Positions 1 through 7,933 of a DNA stretch of 11,902 nt are shown here, piece after piece. Under the pieces are notes generated by a model. It did not search any database. It saw only the letters and a program-made list of their open reading frames with translations, and had not been told where the DNA came from. How positions within the stretch are numbered: the first letter of the stretch is position 1; each line of letters begins with the position of its first letter. A program made the position numbers and the translations under genes. This stretch comes from Acidobacteriota bacterium (lineage in GTDB: Bacteria; Acidobacteriota; Terriglobia; UBA7540): contig JAKAWN010000197.1 in assembly GCA_021827245.1 (NCBI GenBank), positions 1-11,902 on the forward strand, written 5' to 3'.

Positions 1-924
1 ATTCGTCTCGCTCGTGCAGCCACTGGTCGCGAAAAAATCCTCAAGTTTGAAGGCTGCTATCACGGTCACTCTGACAGCTTGTTGGTTAAGGCAGGTTCGG
101 GAATTGCGACGTTGGGGTTGCCGGACAGCCCTGGAGTTCCCGGAACTTTGGCAGAGCTAACTATCACCATTCCTTTCAATGATTTCGAAGCGCTTACGAA
201 CGCCTTCAAGGCACACCACAATCAACTTGCTGCCGCACTGATTGAGCCGGTGGTTGGCAATATGGGGACTGTTCCGCCAAAACCCGGCTTTCTTGAGCGC
301 CTGCGCGCGCTGACAGAGGAGCAGGGAACTGTCCTGATTTTCGATGAGGTGATTACGGGCTTCCGTATTGCCTATGGAGGGGCTCAGGAGGTTTTTGGAG
401 TTCACGCGGACCTGACGACTCTGGGCAAAGTGATTGGCGGCGGCCTGCCCGTTGGCGCTTATGGAGGAAAAGCCGCGCTGATGAATCTTGTTGCTCCCCT
501 GGGCCCCGTTTATCAGGCAGGAACCCTCTCGGGAAACCCATTGGCTGTTGCCGCCGGACTAAAGACGCTAGAAGTTCTTCGGCGCACAGGAACTTATGAA
601 AGGCTGGAACATCTCGGACAAAGATTAGCTGGCGGGCTATTGGAACAGGCAAAACGAGCAGGAATTCCGCTTACAGTTAATCGAGTGGGTTCTATGCTGA
701 CAGCGTTTTTCAATCCTGGGCCGATAACGGATTTTGCATCCGCCAAGAAATCTGATACCGGATTCTTTGCGGGTTTTTTCCGTGCTCTGCTTGATCGGGG
801 AGTGTACTTCCCACCATCACAATTCGAAACGATGTTCCTTTCGACTTCCCATTCAGACGAAGACATCGATCAGGCCATTCGTCTTGCCGGAGAATGCCTT
901 CGAAAGGCTGCGGACGGTAAGTGA
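1..924 (+). CDS. hemL: Glutamate-1-semialdehyde 2,1-aminomutase, C-terminal part (5' end outside the window)
   Basis: HemL is a PLP-dependent cytosolic enzyme that converts glutamate-1-semialdehyde to 5-aminolevulinate, the precursor of haem and other tetrapyrroles, in the C5 pathway. The reading frame is open from base 1, so the gene begins upstream. About 307 of the usual ~430 residues are visible. The family motif around YHGHSD lies at bases 58-75. The PLP-site aspartate sits in FDEVITGFR (about 343-369). The Schiff-base lysine is in TLGKVIGGGLPVGAYGG, with its codon at 427-429. The substrate-site segment AGTLSGNPLA is near 520-550. The gene ends with TGA at 922-924, ten bases before the stop of the convergent minus-strand ATPase gene, and I see no intrinsic terminator between them. 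It is a housekeeping gene with no evident link to the pilus genes. Other class III aminotransferases are possible in principle, but the motif set is characteristic of HemL. Confidence 0.96.
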   Translation: MRLARAATGREKILKFEGCYHGHSDSLLVKAGSGIATLGLPDSPGVPGTLAELTITIPFNDFEALTNAFKAHHNQLAAALIEPVVGNMGTVPPKPGFLERLRALTEEQGTVLIFDEVITGFRIAYGGAQEVFGVHADLTTLGKVIGGGLPVGAYGGKAALMNLVAPLGPVYQAGTLSGNPLAVAAGLKTLEVLRRTGTYERLEHLGQRLAGGLLEQAKRAGIPLTVNRVGSMLTAFFNPGPITDFASAKKSDTGFFAGFFRALLDRGVYFPPSQFETMFLSTSHSDEDIDQAIRLAGECLRKAADGK

Positions 925-934
925 AGGCCTCAAG

Positions 935-2179
935 TCAGGATTCCAGGAAGTAATTGCGGCAAGCCTGTCGCACCGAGGGACCATCGAGCCTTGGGTCCAC
1001 TCCCTGATAGCGGGCAGCCCAGCAAATGTGCTGGGCGATATCGCGGGGGTAGCACGCGCGGAGCGGCTGCTGCAGGGCTGCAAGTAGGCTTAATACGCCG
1101 TCCACCACCGTCGCGTCATAGGTCAGGCTGTATTCCTCGCACACGCGCTTAAAGATTTCGTGGAACTGGCCTGGGGGCACGTAATCCACTTTGATCTTGG
1201 TTTGAATGCGGCGCAGAAAGGCTTCGTCGCCGAACGACCTGGGATCGAGGTTGGTGGCAAAGGCAACGAAGAGGTCGAAGGGAATTTCGATCTGTTTTCC
1301 TCCTGCGAGGTTCAGGAAGTCGATTCTTCGGTCGAGCGGAACGATCCAGCGGTTCAGCATGTCCTCGGGGCGCATTCTCTGGCGGCCAAAATCATCAACA
1401 ACCAGGACGCCGTTGTTGGCCTTCATTTGCAGCGGAGCGGTATAAAACTTGGTTAGTGGGTTTATTTGCAGGTCGAGCATCTCCAGGGTTAATTCGCCTC
1501 CCACAATAACGCGCGGCCGCCGGCAAAGCACCCACCGCCTGTCATGTTCCCCTAGCGCTTCTTCTTGCTCTGCTAATCGCGAATGCAAGTGGGGGTCGTA
1601 GACCGCGATGATCTGGCCATCAACTTCAACGGCGTAAGGGATCCAAACGTGGTCACCATAAATCTTGGGAATACTCTCGGCCATGGCAGTCTTTCCTGTT
1701 CCAGCAGGACCGTAAAGAATAATGCACCTGCCGGAAACAACCGCAGCCCCCAGTTGATTCAGGGTTTCCTCAGGAAGGACTAAGTGACTGAAAGCTTTTT
1801 GAACCTGTGGAGGATGGACTTCTGCATTCCGGATGCTTTGAGCGTGAATGCGGGCGATATAATCATTCAGCGAAACGGGCGCAGGACCGTAGTAATGGTT
1901 CAACATCAGTAATTCGAGCGCCCGGGTGCGCCCTGTGGAGGTTATAGCGATGCGGTGGATCGTCCCCGTCATTCCTTTTACCTCGCAGAGCATTTCCTTG
2001 CGAAGCCGCTCGAAAATCCCTTCCACGATGTCATAGGAGAGACAGATCTTCTTGCAAAGCTCAAGTAGCGTGAGCTCACCTTCGTAATAGAGAATTTTCA
2101 GCGCCAGGTCTTCCAGAAAGCTGCGGCGTATGCCGAGATCTTGCATCTTTTGGGGCGCTTCGATTTCAGCACTGATCAT
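935..2179 (-). CDS. AAA+ ATPase with N-terminal winged-helix-like region
   Basis: This 414-residue protein is a MoxR-like/AAA_5-type ATPase by motif content. The Walker A motif GPAGTGKT is at residues 157-164. Walker B with an acidic pair (GVLVVDDF) is at 257-264. A sensor-1 segment FVAFATN ends at N310, and an arginine-finger-like DEAFLRR is near 319-324. Residues ~20-90 (ILYYEGELTLLELCKKICLS and the following helices) look like a winged helix-turn-helix. The C-terminal ~70 residues resemble the usual helical lid. The ATG at 2179 is supported by GGGAGG at 2189-2194 on the minus strand, nine bases upstream. The gene lies 121 bases downstream of the small secreted-protein gene and is the last minus-strand gene before hemL. 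MoxR ATPases usually act as chaperones beside VWA-domain partners, and no such partner is visible here. The substrate is unknown, and a role with the pilus is only suggested by position. Confidence 0.85.
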   Translation of the reverse strand: MISAEIEAPQKMQDLGIRRSFLEDLALKILYYEGELTLLELCKKICLSYDIVEGIFERLRKEMLCEVKGMTGTIHRIAITSTGRTRALELLMLNHYYGPAPVSLNDYIARIHAQSIRNAEVHPPQVQKAFSHLVLPEETLNQLGAAVVSGRCIILYGPAGTGKTAMAESIPKIYGDHVWIPYAVEVDGQIIAVYDPHLHSRLAEQEEALGEHDRRWVLCRRPRVIVGGELTLEMLDLQINPLTKFYTAPLQMKANNGVLVVDDFGRQRMRPEDMLNRWIVPLDRRIDFLNLAGGKQIEIPFDLFVAFATNLDPRSFGDEAFLRRIQTKIKVDYVPPGQFHEIFKRVCEEYSLTYDATVVDGVLSLLAALQQPLRACYPRDIAQHICWAARYQGVDPRLDGPSVRQACRNYFLES

Positions 2180-2300
2180 TATTCGATGCCTCCCTCGATT
2201 CTCGGGCTAACGGTTCGTGCCAGCCGTTGAGCAGGATTGAATGAGTCTGTTTCGCAAGGTTGTGGCCTCCAGGAATATGAAAGGGCGCGAGAGAAGATTC

Positions 2301-2618
2301 TTAAGGACACGCTTGTCCCTGGGCAGGGCGAAAGCCTTCCTGGAGAGCAAGTCCCTGCCGCATTGATTCGCCGGGCCGTATCCTCCCATAGAACCTGCTT
2401 TGGCGACAGTAATACAGGCCAGATCTTCGGTTTACCCATACACTGTGTTCCATTTGTATACCCGGAGCGCCCGGCTTTCTCGTGCTCAAGGCTTGTATCT
2501 TGGCAACCCAAGCCGCCGGGTCACCGTGAAGCTTAGCCAAAAGCGGCGCCACAATCGCCAGGGTTGCCAAAAGTACAATGACCATTACTGCTGGTCCCTT
2601 TCGGTTACGTGAAGGCAT
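2301..2618 (-). CDS. Small membrane-anchored or secreted protein with a C-terminal tyrosine/glycine-rich domain
   Basis: This 105-residue protein has a basic N-terminus (MPSRNRKGPA) followed by a hydrophobic segment at ~11-29, a likely signal peptide or N-terminal anchor. After a ~25-residue linker there is a compact domain at residues ~58-104, from HSVWVNRRSGLYYC through RFYGRIRPGE to FRPAQGQAC, with cysteines at 71 and 104. From memory, this pattern of VWVN, a short turn, YYC or YHC, FYG and a closing cysteine recurs in short exported proteins of environmental bacteria, but I cannot name a function. The start ATG at 2616-2618 has a purine-rich GGAAGAAG stretch upstream. It lies 195 bases downstream of the DUF192 gene and 121 bases upstream of the ATPase gene. 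Two overlapping reading frames in this region lack such domain logic. The coding assignment rests on the signal-plus-domain architecture. Confidence 0.72.
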   Translation of the reverse strand: MPSRNRKGPAVMVIVLLATLAIVAPLLAKLHGDPAAWVAKIQALSTRKPGAPGIQMEHSVWVNRRSGLYYCRQSRFYGRIRPGESMRQGLALQEGFRPAQGQACP

Positions 2619-2813
2619 ACCTACTTCTTCCTGCTCGTCTACCCACGCCTGTTCCGTCGGTGCTGTCTGAGGACGGAGCTACCAATTGCTTACCTTGGCG
2701 ATTCGTTGCAGCAGAGACCGTCTACGGCTCCAGGTGAATAACGTGCGACCGTCAGTGCGACAATCGGATTCAATGGAGCCATCAATCCCAGAGCAGCGCC
2801 TTGCACCTACCTC

Positions 2814-3272
2814 TTACGCCCGAACCGTGGTCCGGTGCTTGGCGATGCCTTCCGAGGGTTGCGATGTGGATGCAGAACCCGATTTGGCAGGTGTAGGCAG
2901 TGGTCCAATCTCGAGATGGTCTCCGACGCGAGTTCGAGTTCTGAAAATCGTATGGGGCGGCAACTCGAGCACGCTATCAGCCTTCAGAATGACCTTTGAG
3001 ATTCTGAACGGGCGCACGTGTTCTTCAATGTGGACTACGTGGTTGCCGCGATCTAGAAAGACCAGATCGATTGAGAAGAGCATGCCGATAGTATGGACAC
3101 CATAGGAGGGGACGATCCACAATCCCTGCCCAGGGCGTGCCCAACGGCGAGTTCTTCCCAATAGACCTACCAGTCGGCTCACGTAAGAATCCGCGACCGA
3201 AGCGTTCGTAGCCACGAATGTTTCGCGGCTCTTGTTGTATACGTACACCCGTTTCGAGTTATTGTTCCCCAC
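2814..3272 (-). CDS. DUF192 family protein
   Basis: This is a 152-residue DUF192-type protein. The core at residues ~33-120 contains RLVGLLGR, the signature GLWIVPSYGVHTIGM (50-64), then FSIDLVFLD (66-74), a VRPF segment (86-89), VLELPP (101-106) and the closing VGDHLEI (116-122). That order matches the family. A ~30-residue tail rich in Pro, Ser and Ala follows. Unlike many family members it shows no N-terminal signal peptide. The start is GTG at 3272, chosen because GGGAG (complement of 3281-3285) lies eight bases upstream and no better in-frame ATG is present. It sits 35 bases downstream of the microprotein gene at the end of the Tad operon. From memory, DUF192 genes often accompany type II-like or Tad secretion loci, but their molecular role is not established. 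Assignment to the family is firm and function is unknown. Confidence 0.88.
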   Translation of the reverse strand: MGNNNSKRVYVYNKSRETFVATNASVADSYVSRLVGLLGRTRRWARPGQGLWIVPSYGVHTIGMLFSIDLVFLDRGNHVVHIEEHVRPFRISKVILKADSVLELPPHTIFRTRTRVGDHLEIGPLPTPAKSGSASTSQPSEGIAKHRTTVRA

Positions 3273-3307
3273 GATTTCTGCTCCCTGCTTAAACTAACTC
3301 GCTCCGG

Positions 3308-3406
3308 TTAGTCACGAGATGCCTGCCTCTTGCGACGCCAAATGATGATGTAGAGCACAATAACTGCTCCAATCCCTGCGATGATGCGAATGGTTGTTAC
3401 GTCCAT
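3308..3406 (-). CDS. 32-residue single-span membrane microprotein
   Basis: This short frame encodes a 32-residue peptide. It has a short N-terminus (MDVTTIR), a hydrophobic span at residues ~8-23 (IIAGIGAVIVLYIIIW), and a strongly basic end (RRKRQASRD). By the positive-inside rule the C-terminus should be cytoplasmic. The ATG (complement of 3404-3406) is preceded five bases upstream by a near-perfect Shine-Dalgarno, GGGAGGA (complement of 3411-3417), one of the strongest in the window. It ends in TAA at 3308-3310. It lies 80 bases after tadC and 35 bases before the DUF192 gene, in the same direction, so it is probably co-transcribed with them. It is too short for routine gene callers. I know no named family for it. 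The evidence is the ribosome-binding site, the membrane-span pattern and the fit between genes. Confidence 0.68.
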   Translation of the reverse strand: MDVTTIRIIAGIGAVIVLYIIIWRRKRQASRD

Positions 3407-3486
3407 GTTTTCCTCCCGTAGTTTTTGAGTTTGTTGCTGCTCTTGAGTCCAGTTCGGCCTTTTCTTTCTTCACGATCGAGATGGCA

Positions 3487-4401
3487 TTAATGCTTCATAC
3501 CGATAAATTGACGATAAATGGTGATCATCGCAGGACCCAGAATGACCACGAACAGTGCCGGGAAAATGAAAAATACAAGCGGTGGCACCATTTTGACAGG
3601 CGTCTTGGCTGCCGCTTCTTCAGCGCGCTGCCGCCGCTTCACTCGCATGTCGTCGGCGTGTACTCGCAGAGATTGAGCAACACTGGTTCCAAACCGATCT
3701 GTCTGGATCAGCATGGCAACCAGAGCTTTAATGTCGTCGACGCCTGTGCGGGATGCCAACTCGCGCAAGGCTTCGATGCGGGTCCGACCTACCCGGATTT
3801 GAGCATTAACCAGATCCAACTCTTCACATAGATCCCGGTGAGTGATTCGCAATTCTTGGGAAACGCGAATGAAGGCCTGATCCAGGCCCAATCCTGCCTC
3901 GATGCAAACAACTAGAAGATCCAAAGCATCCGGAAGAGCCTTGCGGAGGGTATTCTGACGGTTCTTAACGCGACGTGCGAGCCAGAGATCAGGAAGCATA
4001 AACCCACCCATTAGAGCAACGATCCAAACAAACAGCGGGTTTAGGGTGTATATGCCGGTGAAATAAACTATCCCGCCAAAAATGACAGGCAGCAGGATCT
4101 TTGCCCCACGCAAGGCCATAATGGCCTCAGGTCGTCGGTAACCCGCACGGACAAGCATGAGCTTGTTGCTGGAAAGATCTTTTGCTGAGCCCGGGAGCAA
4201 TTTGCCGACGTCGCTGAGGACGCGAGTTGCCTTCTGCGTCTGCTTTTCGCGAAAAGTCACCTTCCGCTGAGCGGCCAGAGGCTGCCAGAGTCTTGCGAGC
4301 CGGCCGGCGATGGGAAACTCATCCGGCGAGAATGCATAGACCAACGCCCCCGCGATGACCACAATTGCAAGAAACGTTAAACCTGTAGCTAGCCAAACCA
4401 T
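3487..4401 (-). CDS. tadC: Tad pilus inner-membrane platform protein TadC
   Basis: TadC is an integral inner-membrane protein of the GspF/T2SSF superfamily. With TadB it forms the platform on which the TadA motor assembles Flp pili. The 304-residue length is typical. Predicted membrane spans are at ~5-25, ~100-118, ~121-140 and ~271-296. The T2SSF domain lies at ~155-290 and opens with LPDALDLLVVCIEAGLGLDQA. The family-typical AEEAAAKTPVKMVPPLV near residues 260-276 leads into the last span. The ATG at 4401 has GGGAG seven bases upstream. The gene follows tadB after 19 bases, and its TAA is at 3487-3489. TadB and TadC are paralogous. I call this one TadC from the KTPVKM-type C-terminus and its position as the second of the pair. 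Confidence 0.95.
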   Translation of the reverse strand: MVWLATGLTFLAIVVIAGALVYAFSPDEFPIAGRLARLWQPLAAQRKVTFREKQTQKATRVLSDVGKLLPGSAKDLSSNKLMLVRAGYRRPEAIMALRGAKILLPVIFGGIVYFTGIYTLNPLFVWIVALMGGFMLPDLWLARRVKNRQNTLRKALPDALDLLVVCIEAGLGLDQAFIRVSQELRITHRDLCEELDLVNAQIRVGRTRIEALRELASRTGVDDIKALVAMLIQTDRFGTSVAQSLRVHADDMRVKRRQRAEEAAAKTPVKMVPPLVFFIFPALFVVILGPAMITIYRQFIGMKH

Positions 4402-4420
4402 TCTGTTTCTCCCGTTTGAC

Positions 4421-5392
4421 CTACACCTCGATGTGAACGATCTTCCACAGCATCAGCGACCCGGCGATCTGCAGGAATGCCGCGAGCGCCAACACGTAAG
4501 GCCCAATGGGATCGTGAAAGAGTGGACGCATATAGCCAGGGTTAATTGCCCTCAGAACGAGGCCCATGATGGGCGGCAGAGCTATAAGAATTCCTGCGGT
4601 CATCCTTCCCTGGGCGGTCTTTATTCGTACCTCGCCCAGAATCCTGAATCGTTCTCGTACAACGTGTGCGAGGTTGTCCAGAATTTCCGCCAGGTTGCCG
4701 CCTGTTTCCTTCTGAATGAGTACTGCCGTAACGAAGAAACGGACATCGATCAGGGGTACTCGTTCTGCCAGATTCAAGAGCGCGTCGCGCAAAGGAAGCC
4801 CGAAGTTTTGTTCCTCAAAGGCAGTTCGGAACTCCCCGGCGACCGGGTCAGGTAATTCACTCGTGATCATCTCCAGCCCGGTTGAGAAAGAGTGTCCAGC
4901 GCGCACTGCCCGTCCCAGAAGGTCGATCGCCTCAGGAAAAATCTTCTCAAAGGCCTTCAACCGGCGGTTGCGCTTGAAGGCGACTACTGCAATGGGAATC
5001 AGTCCGCCAATGGGTATGGCTAGCAGACCTAGCAAGAGATTCCCAGCAAGCTGGTCAACGATCAGATATGCCGCAATTGCGAGTATGGCTGAGAGAAGGA
5101 TTAGCCGGCCCGGCTTGACTTTCATTCCGGACTGTCCGATATAGTTTCTTAACTTGTCGGACCATTTCCATTTCAGGAGTAAGCGGTGGATTGCCGGCAC
5201 GTCGCTAAGAAGCTCATCGCGCACCACTTTAAGTTCCAAGGACTCGCTGCCGCGTTTTGCGCTGCGCTCGATGGCGTCCAAACGCTTCGCGACAATCTTG
5301 TCTGGTGCGGGCCCACCCGTTGAAGCAAAAACCACTCCTCCGACAACAAGAAGTATAACCAGGAATGTAAGTCCGGCTAATGCCAGTGCCAT
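4421..5392 (-). CDS. tadB: Tad pilus inner-membrane platform protein TadB
   Basis: TadB is the partner of TadC in the inner-membrane assembly platform, also of the GspF/T2SSF superfamily. The protein has 323 residues. Spans are predicted at ~3-23, ~97-114, ~117-138, ~265-281 and ~297-318. The T2SSF domain lies at ~152-280 and contains FPEAIDLLGRAVRAGHS, then NFGLPLRDAL and the family-typical VLIQKETGGNLAEILDNLA (~223-242). The ATG (complement of 5390-5392) has GGGAG seven bases upstream, and this ribosome-binding site nearly abuts the tadA stop codon. The gap to tadA is 11 bases, so translational coupling is likely. The C-terminal extension with an extra span, and the position directly after tadA, match TadB rather than TadC. 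Confidence 0.95.
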   Translation of the reverse strand: MALALAGLTFLVILLVVGGVVFASTGGPAPDKIVAKRLDAIERSAKRGSESLELKVVRDELLSDVPAIHRLLLKWKWSDKLRNYIGQSGMKVKPGRLILLSAILAIAAYLIVDQLAGNLLLGLLAIPIGGLIPIAVVAFKRNRRLKAFEKIFPEAIDLLGRAVRAGHSFSTGLEMITSELPDPVAGEFRTAFEEQNFGLPLRDALLNLAERVPLIDVRFFVTAVLIQKETGGNLAEILDNLAHVVRERFRILGEVRIKTAQGRMTAGILIALPPIMGLVLRAINPGYMRPLFHDPIGPYVLALAAFLQIAGSLMLWKIVHIEV

Positions 5393-5403
5393 TCTAAATC
5401 TCC

Positions 5404-6702
5404 CTAGCGGACGCCTGCGACTGTGTGCTCGAACATCTCGGCGGGCAAGTGAATGCCTGACGTCACGAGACGTTCAGCAAACTTCGGACGAATACCTGTC
5501 GGAATAAACTGTCCCAGAACCTCTCCGTTTTCCCCAATGCCCATTTTCTTGTACACGAAGATGTCCTGCATAGTTACCACTTCGCCTTCCATTCCTGTTA
5601 CCTCAGCCAGGTTGGTGACGCGGCGTTTGCCATCGCTCAGGCGGGTTACCTGAACCACAACATCAAGGGCCGATGCTATCTGGCGGCGAATGGCCGAATC
5701 CGGTATGTTGAGATTGGCCATAGCAACCATCGTCTCAAGGCGGGAAAGAGCATCACGAGGAGAGTTGGCGTGGATAGTGGTTAAAGATCCGTCGTGTCCT
5801 GTATTCATTGCCTGTAACATGTCCAGTGCTTCCTCACCACGAACTTCGCCCACGATGATCCGATCCGGACGCATGCGGAGGGAGTTGATGACGAGTTCCC
5901 TCTGGCGGACAGCTCCCTTGCCTTCGACGTTCGGGGGCCGTGTTTCCAGCCGCACAACATGATCCTGGTGAAGCTGCAACTCTGCGGCATCTTCAATGGT
6001 GACAATTCGCTCACGGTTTGAAATAAACGACGACAAGACGTTAAGCAATGTAGTTTTCCCGGCGCCAGTTCCACCTGATACCAGGACATTCAGGCGAGAA
6101 TACACGCAGCCGCGCAGCAGCTCGACCATCTTGGATGTCAGGGAATCGTTTTCCACAAGTTCGGTTGCGGTCAGAGGATCACGCCCAAAGCGCCGGATCG
6201 AAAGGCATGGGCCATCGATGGCAAGCGGTGGAATAATAGCGTTAACGCGCGAACCGTCAGCCAATCGGGCGTCAACCATGGGGGACGATTCGTCGATTCT
6301 GCGACCGACCGCGGAGACGATACGATCGATGATAGACATCAGGTGGGCATCATTCCGGAAGCTGGCCGACGTTCGCTCCAGCAAACCATTTCTTTCGATA
6401 TAGACATTCTTGTAAGTGTTAACCAGGATATCTGAAATCGTGTGATCCTTCATTAACGGCTCGAGCGGGCCAAGCCCGAATACTTCGTCGAGCACCTCTT
6501 GAGAGAGCCGTTCTCTCTCAGTGAGGGTCATTGGCGCGTTTTCCTCGGCTGCAAGAACCTCCACCATTTCCGCGACTTCCGCTTTGACGGTGTTCCGGTC
6601 GAGTTGGTTAATGCGCTCAAGGTCGAGCTTCTGGATCAGCTTATGGTGAATTGCTACCTTAATGGAACTCAGGTCATTACGCGTTGGAGTCGGTGTAGCC
6701 AT
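5404..6702 (-). CDS. tadA: Tad pilus motor ATPase TadA/CpaF
   Basis: TadA is the cytoplasmic hexameric secretion ATPase (GspE/VirB11 superfamily, CpaF branch) that powers Flp pilus assembly. The 432-residue protein is complete. An N-terminal helical region (~1-85) carries the family-typical [11 protein letters not shown]. An N-terminal ATPase subdomain follows, with [17 protein letters not shown] near 143-159. The Walker A motif GGTGAGKT is at 210-217, the Asp box [10 protein letters not shown] at 235-244, and Walker [12 protein letters not shown] at 281-291. The His box [13 protein letters not shown] is at 301-313. All catalytic motifs look intact. The ATG at 6702 has GAGG about nine bases upstream. 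It follows cpaE after only 7 bases and precedes tadB by 11, the tightest part of the operon. Confidence in family is very high. Confidence 0.97.
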   Translation of the reverse strand: MATPTPTRNDLSSIKVAIHHKLIQKLDLERINQLDRNTVKAEVAEMVEVLAAEENAPMTLTERERLSQEVLDEVFGLGPLEPLMKDHTISDILVNTYKNVYIERNGLLERTSASFRNDAHLMSIIDRIVSAVGRRIDESSPMVDARLADGSRVNAIIPPLAIDGPCLSIRRFGRDPLTATELVENDSLTSKMVELLRGCVYSRLNVLVSGGTGAGKTTLLNVLSSFISNRERIVTIEDAAELQLHQDHVVRLETRPPNVEGKGAVRQRELVINSLRMRPDRIIVGEVRGEEALDMLQAMNTGHDGSLTTIHANSPRDALSRLETMVAMANLNIPDSAIRRQIASALDVVVQVTRLSDGKRRVTNLAEVTGMEGEVVTMQDIFVYKKMGIGENGEVLGQFIPTGIRPKFAERLVTSGIHLPAEMFEHTVAGVR

Positions 6703-6709
6703 CCTTTAC

Positions 6710-7897
6710 TTACCTCTTTGACGTATTGGAAAACAGACCGAAAATCGCATTGTTTTTCTTTACTTGGTCATTGATACTCACACCCGCCACGCGGGATGCC
6801 AGTTGCTGAAAGTTTGAGACTAAAGGGTTATTGTGATTGCGGGAGAGGGGAGTCCCCAAATTGATGGCCTCACTGACCTGCCGGAAATCATTCGGGAGAC
6901 GTGCAAACACCGGCTGCTTGGTTCTCTTCTCAAAAGCCTTGATTGCATCTTCGTCTGACCGATGATAGCGATTGATGATAACGCGGCATTGGTCCGCATC
7001 GATCCCCCAGGATGACATTTTCGTCAGATGTTTCTCCAGAGTCCACAAGGCGGGCACATCAGCTTCAGCCACCAGCATCACCATGCGGGCCATCCGGAGC
7101 AAGGGCCGAGACTGTATCGAGTAGCTGGATCCGAGGTCCATTACAAGGTGGGAACAACAACTCTGGGCCACATTGACCACGCGAATGAGGGATGATGGCA
7201 AGATTTCCTCCCATTCGTCCGGGTCCGATGCCCCCGATAAGACCTCCAGGCCGCTCTTTTCATGCAGTGTTAGCAACGCATTGAAAAAATGGCTGTCAAG
7301 GCGCTCCAGATTTCCGGTCGCGTCCCGAACTGAGAAGCGAGAGCGGAGATCAAGCAGCAGCGAAACATGTCCCATGGGGCGCGCAAGGTCAATCAGGATA
7401 ACGCGCTTCTGGGTTAATCGAGCCAGTTGCGCGCCTAGATTGACTGCCACCGTGGTGGAACCGACTCCACCTTTTGCCCCCATAACCACAATAAGTTTTC
7501 TTTCGAGGGATTTTTCGCCTGGCGTCTGCTCGTCAACAATTCGCTTTAGAGCTGCTTCCAGTGCAATCGCATCAACCGGATGAGCGAGGAATTCCCTGAC
7601 GCCGCTGCGCATCGCTTGCATCAGGAGATCAGGATCGGGTTGCTTCAGTGGAGAACACGCGATAACACAAACTGAAGGGCGAAGGCGGCGGAGGTGCGCC
7701 CCGAATTCAAGGGAAACATCTGTCCCCCCCGCAAGGTCCAGCAGCACAACATCGGGAATGTTTTCACCAGGTTGTGGATGCTGCTCGGCCGATGGCGCCC
7801 ATTCGACCACGGATTCAGTCAGCCCTGTCTGCTCAACGCACGCTCGCAGGTAAGAAGTACTTTTGGCGTCCGTAGCGACAACAGCCGCAGTTAACAT
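6710..7897 (-). CDS. cpaE: Tad pilus localisation ATPase TadZ/CpaE
   Basis: TadZ/CpaE proteins join a receiver-like domain to a ParA/MinD-type ATPase and place the Tad machine at a defined cell site. In this 395-residue protein the receiver-like part spans ~1-122, with VVLLDLAGG at 50-58 placing an aspartate (D54) at the usual phosphoacceptor position. The ATPase domain starts at LIVVMGAKGGVGSTTVAVNLG (~135-155), followed by the Walker A' segment VILIDL (166-171) and a Walker B-like HLVMDLGSSYS (250-260). The P-loop reads KGGVGSTT: the signature lysine K142 is kept, but serine 147 replaces the usual P-loop lysine. From memory, this atypical form is common in CpaE/TadZ. The ATG at 7897 has AGAGGA about seven bases upstream. 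The gene sits between the secretin and motor genes as in other Tad loci. Confidence 0.93.
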   Translation of the reverse strand: MLTAAVVATDAKSTSYLRACVEQTGLTESVVEWAPSAEQHPQPGENIPDVVLLDLAGGTDVSLEFGAHLRRLRPSVCVIACSPLKQPDPDLLMQAMRSGVREFLAHPVDAIALEAALKRIVDEQTPGEKSLERKLIVVMGAKGGVGSTTVAVNLGAQLARLTQKRVILIDLARPMGHVSLLLDLRSRFSVRDATGNLERLDSHFFNALLTLHEKSGLEVLSGASDPDEWEEILPSSLIRVVNVAQSCCSHLVMDLGSSYSIQSRPLLRMARMVMLVAEADVPALWTLEKHLTKMSSWGIDADQCRVIINRYHRSDEDAIKAFEKRTKQPVFARLPNDFRQVSEAINLGTPLSRNHNNPLVSNFQQLASRVAGVSINDQVKKNNAIFGLFSNTSKR

Positions 7898-7933
7898 TCT
7901 CTATTCCTCTTTCCAACTCACAAACTCATTCCT

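Noticed and set aside
925..934. Terminator between the convergent hemL and ATPase genes
   Set aside because: Only 10 bases separate the stops, and I found no GC-rich hairpin with a T-run on either strand around the junction.
2200..2224. Perfect sigma-54 -24 block (TGGCACG) on the minus strand ahead of the AAA+ ATPase gene
   Set aside because: The next GC is 12 bases after the GG instead of 10 and the -12 block reads TTAGC, so the spacing rule fails.
2179..2511. Minus-strand frame of 110 codons overlapping the small secreted-protein gene
   Set aside because: It has no signal peptide or coherent domain. The overlapping frame 2301-2618 has a signal segment and a structured C-terminal domain.
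2237..2536. Plus-strand frame of 99 codons over the same region
   Set aside because: It is antisense to the preferred secreted-protein gene and has no recognisable features.
2619..2813. Possible c-di-GMP (GEMM) riboswitch in the gap before the secreted-protein gene
   Set aside because: A few GGTAGC-like words are present, but the conserved GCAAAGC-type core and paired stems could not be found.
2686..3105. Plus-strand frame of 139 codons antisense to the DUF192 gene
   Set aside because: The minus strand gives a clear DUF192 sequence over the same bases.
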